A stretch of DNA of 64,000 nt from Dactylosporangium roseum (GTDB lineage Bacteria; Actinomycetota; Actinomycetes; Mycobacteriales; Micromonosporaceae). The position numbers were made by a program, and so were the translations under genes. The notes under the pieces were generated by a model. That model was given only the letters and a program-made list of their open reading frames with translations, did not search any database and had not been told where the DNA came from. The stretch's first letter is position 1. Each line of letters opens with the position of its first letter. The stretch is taken from contig NZ_CP073721.1 in assembly GCF_025264685.1 (NCBI RefSeq), positions 7,457,501 to 7,521,500 of the forward strand, read 5' to 3'. Positions 16,400 to 24,240 of the stretch are shown here, piece by piece.

Positions 16400-17932
16400 T
16401 TAGGCCGGCTGACCGGCGGCCGACGCCGGGAGCCAGTCGAGGATGTCGCGGCACGCGGCCCGGAAATGCTCCATCAGCGCTGGCGACGTGCCGGCGTTCC
16501 GGTTGTGGGCCATCGGGTTGCGGACCTTGGCGATGAGTTCGAGCCGCTGATGCCAGTCCTGCTTGTCATGGCCGAAGAACGGCTCGACCTGCTGCCAGTG
16601 CAGCATCATGACCTGCAGCAACTCTCGGGGATGTGTGTAGTCCAAAAGACTGTCTTCGTCGGTCACCTCCCCGAACGCCCGGTCGCGTTCCTGTCGCTTC
16701 TGGCATTCCCGGACGAGCCTCGACTGGCTGTCCGCGAGCGTGACCCGCCACGACTCGCCGTACGCGCTCTCCAGGGCCGAGGTGAGCGCGGCGCGCAGTC
16801 CGGTCTCCGTCCGGTGCCAGAGCTGCCAGTCGTCCGACGTCCGGGTGTCCTCCAGCAGCAGCAGGTACTGGCCGAAGCTCTCGGAGAAGGCCGCCCAGCC
16901 GTCGTTGGTCGGTTTGATGATGCCCTCGCGGGCCATCCGCTCGGCATCCAACGGCCCTGCGGTCTCCTGCGGCCCGAAGAGCACCTCGAGGAGCTTGCCG
17001 AGCCGGTTCTCCTCGCGAAGCAGCTCGAGCATCGACTTGTAGTAGTCGACGACGAGCTGGCCACAGGTGGCGACGGCATCCCGGCAGTCCTGGTCCAGAG
17101 CCCCGTCCGCGGACAGCCCGTAGAATTCCCACCGCTCGTGCAACACGGACAGTAGCGCTGAGGACAGAAAAGGATGGCCCCCGGTCTCCATCGTCAGCCA
17201 CGCGGCCAGGGCGTCGCGCAGTTCCCCGTCCGGGTATGGCGACCGCCCGATCAGCGCGGCAAGCTCCGGCGCGGTGAAGCAGCCGAGCGTCACCGACTGC
17301 CCGAATATCCCCGGGAACGTCGACATCTCGGCGGTGGACTTCACCACGATCTCGCCCAGGCTGCGGCGGGACGTGATGATCAGCCCGACCCGAAACTTCT
17401 CCTCGTGCGCGAGCGTCCGCAGGAACTCGAACGGGGCCGCCCGGGTAAAGACGTTGCGCGCCGCGTCGAACTCGTCGAGCACGGCGACCACCTGATAGCC
17501 GGACCGGCGTACCTGCCGGAGGTACGCCTTCAGGCAGCGGCACATGTCGTCCCAGGTGACCGCGGCGTTGAGCGCGGCGTACGCCACGTGCAGCCGATCG
17601 GTGGGCTTCCCACGATCGTCGAGCCACTCCTGTATCAGGTCCGCGAGCTCACGAAACAGCGACTGCTCGGAATCGGCGCCGCTGACCGTGATCCAGACCG
17701 GGACGAAGACCAGCCCGGCCGGGCTCTCGCCCATGGCGAAGCTGTCGAGGGCCTGCTGGGCGAGGCTGGACTTGCCGATCCGCGGCGCCCCGACGATCGA
17801 GACCGGCGCCAGCGAGCTGAACGTCCGGCTGCGGACCGACCGCATCTCGTCCTGGCGCCCGACGAACTCCGCCCCGGTGACGATCAGGCCGTAGTTCGCG
17901 TAGGGGTTCACGCCCATTGGTGCTGAAGCCAT
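16400..17932 (-). CDS. AAA/STAND-like ATPase with C-terminal HEPN-like domain
   Basis: 510 residues from ATG 17932; ATG 17917 is the alternative start. Both overlap the end of the upstream gene (stop at 17908), so translation is probably coupled. Walker A is 'VGAPRIGKSSLAQQ' (about 48-60) and Walker B 'VVAVLDEFDAA' (about 155-165), followed by 'LIITSRRSLGEIV', as in ORC/STAND-type P-loop ATPases. A helical middle follows. The C terminus has 'LIAKVRNPMAHNRNAG' with R471 and H476 spaced as the R-x4-H motif of HEPN RNases (Swt1-HEPN-like). This suggests an ATP-gated RNase, the common plan of prokaryotic conflict proteins. The HEPN call is by eye. A longer frame reaches 19207, but its first part is Arg/Pro-rich antisense-type sequence over the neighbouring gene. 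Confidence 0.75.
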   Translation of the reverse strand: MASAPMGVNPYANYGLIVTGAEFVGRQDEMRSVRSRTFSSLAPVSIVGAPRIGKSSLAQQALDSFAMGESPAGLVFVPVWITVSGADSEQSLFRELADLIQEWLDDRGKPTDRLHVAYAALNAAVTWDDMCRCLKAYLRQVRRSGYQVVAVLDEFDAARNVFTRAAPFEFLRTLAHEEKFRVGLIITSRRSLGEIVVKSTAEMSTFPGIFGQSVTLGCFTAPELAALIGRSPYPDGELRDALAAWLTMETGGHPFLSSALLSVLHERWEFYGLSADGALDQDCRDAVATCGQLVVDYYKSMLELLREENRLGKLLEVLFGPQETAGPLDAERMAREGIIKPTNDGWAAFSESFGQYLLLLEDTRTSDDWQLWHRTETGLRAALTSALESAYGESWRVTLADSQSRLVRECQKRQERDRAFGEVTDEDSLLDYTHPRELLQVMMLHWQQVEPFFGHDKQDWHQRLELIAKVRNPMAHNRNAGTSPALMEHFRAACRDILDWLPASAAGQPA

Positions 17933-20900
17933 TCGCTGAACAGCCCGACCCGGATGCGAACCCGGTCGCCGGAGATTCGCTTCACCACCTCCCGGCGCTC
18001 CAGATCCTGGATGACCCGCTCGGCGTCCGGGTGGGCGTTGCGATTGATCTCGTGGTACATGTAGCGCCCGGTGTCCCGGTGGGTCGCCCGTAGCACCTCG
18101 ATGACCAGGTCGTCGCTGATGTCGGTCACCTCGCTGTCGCCCGGCGTCAGCAGGTTGTCGAACTGGTTCCGGTCCAGCTCCGCGATCAGCTTCTTCGCCA
18201 CCGTGTCCACATCGGCGGGCCCGATGACCGCCGCGCGGACATCGGGCTGGTTCATGTAATGGACCAGGGCGTGACAAAAGAGCTGGATGTAGTAGGGACT
18301 GCAGCCGGTGAGGCCGAGGATCAGGTCGACGGCGTTGCCCCGGTACCGGCTCTGCTGACCGGGCAGGGGGATCGGGTCCTCGATGAGCTGCTTGGCGTAC
18401 ACGACGTCGAGGTAGGAGACCCGCTTCTGCAGCGCCACCTGGAACTCGTTGGGGTACTCGAGAATGAACCTGGGCATGAGGTCGTTGCCGACGAGCACGC
18501 AGCGGAAGTACCCGCGCTCCAGCATCGCCTTCCAGCCCTTCATGAAGTCGTTGGGCAGCTCGCCGGTGCGGATCTTGGTATGGATCACGGTGAACTCGTC
18601 GATGAGCAGCACGAGCGTGCTGTCGGCCAGGCCGGACCCGTCCTTCAGCCACTTCTGCAGGCGCCGCATGTAGTCGTTGAACTTGAGCTGCGGCGCGAGC
18701 CTGATCTGCTCGACGTCCGGCTCGGGGGGTGCGTCGGCGCGCAGCGCCTGGTCTTCGACGCGCTCGCTCAGGACCTGGTGCAGTTCCATACCGATGGCAT
18801 AGAGCAGGTCGCCCAACGTGTTGGCGCCGGCCAGGTCGCCGATGCTGAAGCTCACCGCCAGATAGGGCGGCGGAAGCTTTTCCCGCAGGTGGTAGAGCAC
18901 GGAGGACTTGCCGGCCCGCTTCTGCCCGTAGACGATGACGCTGCCCCGGGAATCGCCGACCGTCTCGATGAGGTCGGCGATGAGTTTGTCCCGGCCCTTG
19001 AACATGCCCGGATCCTCCACCGGCAGGCCGGCGCTGAACGGGTTCGGGATCTCGACCCAGTCGTCGTCCGGGTGCAGGCGGATCGACTTCGGTTCGACGT
19101 GCGCCGTGACCCGCTCCCCCGACCGCAGGGTGAATCCGACCCGGGTGTGCAGTGTGATGAGCTCCTGCTCGATCGCGTTCGGGGTGGCCATCAGCGATAG
19201 CTGGCACGTCCGGGACTCCCCGGCGCCGATGGACTCGGCCACCGGGACCGTGTTCTTGGCGGCGGTGTACTCCGAGCTGTGCACGACCTCCAGCTCCACG
19301 TTGCTCACCGGCATGGCGTCGAACCCGTTGGAAACCTGGAGCTGCACCGTGACCTCGCCGGCGCCCGGCAGGTACCGGTCGAGGACGACCTCCACCTTCA
19401 GGTTCTCCGGAGCCGCCTTGGCCGAGTAGCGCTGGAAGTCCTGTTCCAGTTCGTGATCCAGGGCGAACAGGTACGGGTGCAGCGACTCCACCGACAACAC
19501 CGTTGGCGCGGTCTCGAACTCGGCCACCAGGTCCCGAATGGCGGTGTGCACCGAGCCGAAGAGCCGCTCCCGCTCGACGTACGCGCCCTGCGCCGAGTAC
19601 TGGCGCAGGCTGCTGACAATTTGCAGGCAGCTCGCGACCCGCGACAGGTCCGTCGTCGAGGCCAGATCGCGCATCTCCTCGTAGATCCGGTTGAGTTCCG
19701 CGCCGTGCCGGTCGAGCGCCGCGAGCGCGGGGCCGACCTCGGTCAGCGCATTGATCTGGCGATAGGCCCGCCGGCGGTTACGATCCTGCTCCGCGGCCGC
19801 CGCCCACGCCGCGGTGAAGGAGGCCTGCTCGTTCAGCGGTGTCGACCAGCCCAGGTGCGCCGCGACCGCCTGCTGGAACAGTTCGCGGGTGAGGCGATCG
19901 GCCCAGATTCGCCGGATCAGCCGGGCGGGGACCTCGCCCTGGGTCGGCAGCGCCAGCAACGCGCCGAGGACCTTGGGCGCCAGGTGCCGTTGCCGCATGA
20001 CGAGCGCGAGTGCCTTCTCCAGCGGCGGTACCTTGCCGTCCTCGAGCAGTTGCACGTTCGCGAGCGTGAAGGACATGACGAGCTGGCGGAGCTTGAAGTC
20101 GACGACGTCGTCCCAGTCCGATTTGACGCTCACCGCCTCGGTGTAATAGGCGCGGATCACGTCGGCGGTGACCCGAGCCTCCAGTGCGCAGGCGTCGCCC
20201 ATGGCCGCGGCGAAGTACCGCAGTCGCTTCCGGAAGCCGTCGTCGGTGATCCCCAGGTCCTGCATGATGCGGGCTGCGGACAGGTTGGCCTCCGCCCGCT
20301 CGCGCGGCAGGTCCGTGCCGAGCAGGCGGGTCCGGGCGCGCCCGGAGACCAGGCGGTCGACCCGCTCGATGTCCTCCTCGGTGTACTGACCTCGTGCCCG
20401 GCTCTCGGCCGGGACACCCCAGTACTCGCACCGGTCGAGGTGGAACGCCAGCAGCGGGGAGAGCTCGGTCGTCGTCTCCGCCTGAAGTTGCAGCGTCATC
20501 TCGACGACCGACCAGATGTTCGTCTCCATCGCCGTGTTGAGCTGCTCGAGCAGGGTTTCCAAGGACCGCTGCCGGGGGTGCCGCCGCAGCTCCTCCTCCA
20601 GCAGCTCCTTGGCCTCCTCGTGCCGGGTGCTCTTGAGCAGGGCCGCGGTCATCCGCCGTACCACCCGGATGCGGTCGTCCCTCGTCGGGGCCGAGGTGAT
20701 CATCGGGCGTAGCTGCTCGATCGCCTCCGGCCAGCGCCCGGCGTGCTCAAGCACCGTGCTGCGGTCCTGGGACCAGCCCCACAGCTCGGTGGGCGTGCGG
20801 AACAGGCGTTTGTTCTCGTCGAGGACCGCCAGCGCCTCCTCGCGGTCCTTCAACCGGGTGGACAGCATGTTGACCAAGCGGCGCACCGCGCGGGTCGGCT

Positions 20901-22317
20901 GGTCACCCTGCGCGATGGCATGCCGGAACAGGTCCTTGGCCTCTTCGAGGTCGCCCCGGCGAAACGCGTCCTCCGCCAGGGTCAGCGGGCTGCTGCCCCG
21001 CGTGGGGTTCCCGGCGGACTTGACCGCCGTCTTGCGCACGGACGCCTTCGGCGGGCCGGGAACCGGCGCGGCCGACGCCGGATCGTTGCGCGCGTTCGAC
21101 ACGGCGCGCTCCGCGTTCCAGGTCAGGGAATCCTGGGGGGCGAGGTTGCGGAGCTGCGCCAGGGCGCGCTCCGCGGCGGGGAGATCCTTACGATTCAAGC
21201 AGGCGTGCACATCGAGCGCGAGGGCCTCCACCGAGGGGGCCGCCTCGGCGACCACGGCAGGCTCATCCGTCGCGGCGGCGGGCTCGGTGCTGGGCGGCGG
21301 CGCCGGAGCGTCGGCGACCGTGTCCGGCGAGGACCCGGCGTGCAAGGCTTCGGCGAGCACGAGGAACGTCTCCGGCGCAGCGTCGGCCGAGTCCCATTGG
21401 TCGCCGGGGAACCCGCTCAGCTCGGCTGGCGACACGCAGATGAGGCCGCAGTGCAGCACCGCGAGCCGGGTATCGCCGGCCGGCCACTGCGCGGCGTCCC
21501 GGACCAGTCCGGCGAGCTCGGCCCGTCCGGTGCCCTCGGTCAGCACGATCGCGGTGAGGGCGGTCAGCGCCAGGGCGAGCGGCGGGGAGTCGGCGTGGAT
21601 GCAGCGGCGGAGCGTCGCCGGGGCATAGTCCCGTTCACCCGTCAGCCACTGGGCCATCGCGAGATCGAAGCACGAGAGGCTGTCTTCCAGCGCGTCAGCC
21701 GCGTCGGCGAACAGGTCGCGAGCCTGCTCGCGACGTCCCAACCGCCACAGCATGCGGCCCGCGATCTGCAGCGCGTCCGGGGCCTGGTAGTCGTCCGCGA
21801 TCTTGCGGAGACCCGACACGCACTGGAGGATGCGGTCCGCCTCCTTGGTCTTGACCGCGTACTCGTACCGGTTCCGCTCCGCCACGAGATCCCGGTGCAA
21901 CCGCCTACGGAGCTCAGCGCTGAGATCGCCGTCATAGACGTCCCACTCGACCAGCGGTACTTCCAGGGAAATTGCCCGGACCCGCTGCGTCAGCTTGGCG
22001 AGCGCCGGTTGCGACGCGGCCGGCAACGCCGCCTGCCGCACCACCGGTTCGCCGACCGGCTCGACCGCCGGCACCGGCGGTCGAGGTTCCTCGCCGCCGC
22101 GGCCGGTGCCGACAGCACCGTCCGGGTCCGAGGAGGTACGCACCACCATAGCGATGGCATTCGCTTCAAGGATGATCTCATTGCCGCAAATGTCGCTGAT
22201 GATCAGGCATTCGTCGTCGATGTCGACAAGGGTGCCCTCAAGTGGGTCTCCGACATACACAGTGACGCGAATGCTGCTTCCCAGCGGCACTCGCGATTTG
22301 ATGGGGGCGAGCCGCAC
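17908..22317 (-). CDS. Giant LSm-like / helical-repeat / P-loop ATPase protein
   Basis: 1469 residues from GTG 22317, no clear ribosome site. Residues ~8-62 ('SSIRVTVYVGDPLEGTLVDI', 'CLIISDICGNEIILE') resemble an LSm/Hfq-type small beta barrel. Residues ~100-950 are TPR-like helical repeats with a Pro/Ala linker around 340-360. A beta-sandwich segment follows (~1000-1090: 'GAGEVTVQLQVSNGF', 'VSNVELEVVHSSEYT'). The ATPase lies at ~1095-1400: Walker A 'VIVYGQKRAGKSSVL', Walker B 'LVLLIDEFTVIHT', then 'RCVLVGNDLMPRFI' and 'GLTGCSPYYIQLFCHAL', like ORC1/STAND ATPases. The last ~70 residues look like a winged helix ('VIQDLERREVVKRISGD'). Likely a large sensor-regulator ATPase, coupled to the AAA-HEPN gene that overlaps its end. 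Confidence 0.75.
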   Translation of the reverse strand: MRLAPIKSRVPLGSSIRVTVYVGDPLEGTLVDIDDECLIISDICGNEIILEANAIAMVVRTSSDPDGAVGTGRGGEEPRPPVPAVEPVGEPVVRQAALPAASQPALAKLTQRVRAISLEVPLVEWDVYDGDLSAELRRRLHRDLVAERNRYEYAVKTKEADRILQCVSGLRKIADDYQAPDALQIAGRMLWRLGRREQARDLFADAADALEDSLSCFDLAMAQWLTGERDYAPATLRRCIHADSPPLALALTALTAIVLTEGTGRAELAGLVRDAAQWPAGDTRLAVLHCGLICVSPAELSGFPGDQWDSADAAPETFLVLAEALHAGSSPDTVADAPAPPPSTEPAAATDEPAVVAEAAPSVEALALDVHACLNRKDLPAAERALAQLRNLAPQDSLTWNAERAVSNARNDPASAAPVPGPPKASVRKTAVKSAGNPTRGSSPLTLAEDAFRRGDLEEAKDLFRHAIAQGDQPTRAVRRLVNMLSTRLKDREEALAVLDENKRLFRTPTELWGWSQDRSTVLEHAGRWPEAIEQLRPMITSAPTRDDRIRVVRRMTAALLKSTRHEEAKELLEEELRRHPRQRSLETLLEQLNTAMETNIWSVVEMTLQLQAETTTELSPLLAFHLDRCEYWGVPAESRARGQYTEEDIERVDRLVSGRARTRLLGTDLPRERAEANLSAARIMQDLGITDDGFRKRLRYFAAAMGDACALEARVTADVIRAYYTEAVSVKSDWDDVVDFKLRQLVMSFTLANVQLLEDGKVPPLEKALALVMRQRHLAPKVLGALLALPTQGEVPARLIRRIWADRLTRELFQQAVAAHLGWSTPLNEQASFTAAWAAAAEQDRNRRRAYRQINALTEVGPALAALDRHGAELNRIYEEMRDLASTTDLSRVASCLQIVSSLRQYSAQGAYVERERLFGSVHTAIRDLVAEFETAPTVLSVESLHPYLFALDHELEQDFQRYSAKAAPENLKVEVVLDRYLPGAGEVTVQLQVSNGFDAMPVSNVELEVVHSSEYTAAKNTVPVAESIGAGESRTCQLSLMATPNAIEQELITLHTRVGFTLRSGERVTAHVEPKSIRLHPDDDWVEIPNPFSAGLPVEDPGMFKGRDKLIADLIETVGDSRGSVIVYGQKRAGKSSVLYHLREKLPPPYLAVSFSIGDLAGANTLGDLLYAIGMELHQVLSERVEDQALRADAPPEPDVEQIRLAPQLKFNDYMRRLQKWLKDGSGLADSTLVLLIDEFTVIHTKIRTGELPNDFMKGWKAMLERGYFRCVLVGNDLMPRFILEYPNEFQVALQKRVSYLDVVYAKQLIEDPIPLPGQQSRYRGNAVDLILGLTGCSPYYIQLFCHALVHYMNQPDVRAAVIGPADVDTVAKKLIAELDRNQFDNLLTPGDSEVTDISDDLVIEVLRATHRDTGRYMYHEINRNAHPDAERVIQDLERREVVKRISGDRVRIRVGLFSEWLQHQWA

Positions 22318-22475
22318 GAGTGGAAATCTACCGGGCGGGGGCGTCCATGAGCATCAACCATTCGCCGGAGTCAGTCCAAGGTCGGGCGGGGGTTTGACCC
22401 TATGATCTCAACTCGCTTTCAGCGGGTCGATCGGCTTGGCGCCCGTAGGTGACTGACGGGCCGGCCATCCTTTGA

Positions 22476-22784
22476 GTAGGCGACCAAATCCGCTCGAACG
22501 AGGACAAGCTGGCAACCTCTTGGAGTGTCCCCTATCGGTTCGGGCCCCTTCGCCGGGTCCGCAACGACGTCTACGACTGCCTCACCGCCCGCGCGGACGC
22601 GTTGTCCGAGCTGCTCGACGGACCGTGTTGCCCGGTCCCGGTCCACGATGTCGCACACGTGAGCCGCACCACAGACAACCGCCGCGGCCACGGCAGCGCC
22701 TACACCGCTCTGTTCCACTGCGGCATCGACGCCGACCTACTCAGCGACCGGCCGGCGAACTTCGCCGTGGACATCACCACCTGA
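22476..22784 (+). pseudogene. Relic of an IS701-like transposase (N-terminal part)
   Basis: The frame from 22476 reads, without a start of its own, 'WSVPYRFGPLRRVRNDVYDC', 'LTARADALSELLDG' and 'RRGHGSAYTALFHCGIDADL' before a stop at 22784. This pattern (short opening, R-A-D-A-L-x-E-L, then R-R-G-H-G-x-x-Y-x-A-L) is that of the N terminus of IS701-family transposases from actinomycetes. The catalytic part is missing, so it is dead. Identification is from memory of the family pattern. Confidence 0.5.
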
Positions 22785-23751
22785 GCCCGCCGCGACCACC
22801 TGTCCCGGCACTCAGCCGGGTGCCTGTAGGCCACCCCGGGCTCCTGGACGCACCGCGCTCCGCACTTCTACGGCGTGGCCTCCATGGCCCCAACGGGCAT
22901 TACACGAACCCCAGCATCGGCGCACAATCTACAACGCCGCCGGCAAAGGCACATTCGTCCACCTCGACGCCTTCGGCTACTACGCGGCGGCGCCTCTCCG
23001 CGAACCCATCGACGACCCCGACCTGCGCCGCCGTCTCCCTCGCCGACCAACAAGTCATCACCATGTGCTACCACCACGCTCGCACCGCCGACGACAAAAC
23101 GCAGTCCTGCACGACCTGCCGCGCCACGCCGACACCAACAGCCACTCATCGAGCTTTCCAAGCTGATCTTGCAGTTCAGGACGCATGCAGGGAGCCCGGC
23201 CATCGATGAGGACGAGGCTTTGGGTAAGACAGCAGTCGACCAAGATCCGATGCCCCCGACTAGGAATCTCGCCTGTGCTGGCTTACCCCTCCACGATGTC
23301 GGAGAGCGACCGCAGTCCACCGATGTACGCATCAGGCGCTCGAGAGCCAGCCGAAGAACTCGCCACCCTCCAACAAGCACACACCGAACTCGCCGACGAC
23401 CTCGCCGCCGTCGCCGTACTGGAACCGGTTGGCATTGATCGACGACGGTCAAGCCAAGCGACGGCGACCGGAGACCGACGCCGCACCGCTACGCGGCACG
23501 CCACCGAACCCCAACCGGCCCGGCATACGTCCGACACTCTCCCAGCAGGCGTGATGTGGCTGGGTTGTCCACAGTGGCCAGATTAACTGATACATCGACA
23601 TTAAATGCACGCGCTTGACGGCAACCCGCACGCACTACGCGGCCATTCGGCGCACAGAGCTACCAGAATGTTGCACAGAGGTTCGATGTGCGAATTTACG
23701 CGCATGCAGTCTGACGAGTACATTATCCGTTCTCAATCGCGAACCATTCAC
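22785..23751. other. Decayed intergenic stretch
   Basis: No intact gene is supported here. The first part continues the transposase relic without an open frame. A phrase coding 'GKGTFVHLDAFGYY' on the plus strand around 22930-22985 hints at another broken gene that I do not recognise. A 42-base copy of the RHS core lies at 23407-23448. From about 23590 the base composition becomes clearly more A/T-rich, continuing into the immunity gene and the toxin tip. Confidence 0.5.
23407..23448 (-). repeat. 42-base copy of the RHS core sequence
   Basis: These bases match 25999-26040 inside the RHS gene with two differences (GAACC for GTACC, GGCA for GGCG). On the minus strand both code for S-I-N-A-N-R-(F/Y)-Q-Y-G-D-G. 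After the match the copy's frame continues ~24 residues unlike the main gene and stops. It may be the scar of a displaced toxin-tip cassette or of recombination at the RHS core. Confidence 0.8.
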
Positions 23752-24195
23752 TCAGCGGATAATCATCGCTCGCCCCGTGTCAACGCAGCCATCAACTACC
23801 GCTACCAGTTTCCTGAGCGCATTGAGTTGATCAATTTTCATCTGCTCCTCCGCTTTCCCCGCATAAGCGCCACGAGACCACAACTCGCATACCTCATGCA
23901 GACGAGATTGCATTGCCTGGCACTTCCGTGCGGGCAAACGGCCGCCATCAAAACAATCCAGGTCAAACAACGGCCGAAGGGGCGTCGCAACAGTCGACCA
24001 CGAATTCTCGCCGCCATAGCCTGACATCTCGGTCAGGTCGACACCCTCCTCTGCGGCAAGGAGACTGGTAAAAGCATGAAAATGCGCCCAGCCATAGCTA
24101 GCAATAAGCCTGTCGCGCTCGGGATCTTGCTCATCTGCCCGCTCGACCTCATAAATCGCAGCCACCTTGCCCCCTAGGCTAACCAGCCAGAACAT
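23752..24195 (-). CDS. Putative immunity protein for the RHS toxin
   Basis: 147 residues from ATG 24195, ending the toxin operon; it begins 45 bases after the toxin stop codon. It is a soluble, acidic protein ('AAIYEVERADEQDPERDRLI', 'GVDLTEMSGYGGENSW', 'LFDLDCFDGG') with no signal peptide. I recognise no family. The role is inferred from position: polymorphic toxin genes are followed directly by a gene whose product neutralises the tip. Codon third positions contain far more A and T than in surrounding genes, shared with the toxin tip, which points to acquisition of toxin and immunity together. Confidence 0.6.
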   Translation of the reverse strand: MFWLVSLGGKVAAIYEVERADEQDPERDRLIASYGWAHFHAFTSLLAAEEGVDLTEMSGYGGENSWSTVATPLRPLFDLDCFDGGRLPARKCQAMQSRLHEVCELWSRGAYAGKAEEQMKIDQLNALRKLVAVVDGCVDTGRAMIIR

Positions 24196-24240
24196 AGAAG
24201 CCGGGAGGGCCGCCCACGACTCGCGACGGCCCTCCTAGAT

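Noticed and set aside
17933..19207. N-terminal extension of the AAA-HEPN gene to 935 residues
   Set aside because: The added ~425 residues are Arg/Pro/Ala-rich and overlap, in another frame of the same strand, the well-formed ATPase end of the 1469-residue protein. Walker motifs and the family-like start appear only after 17932.
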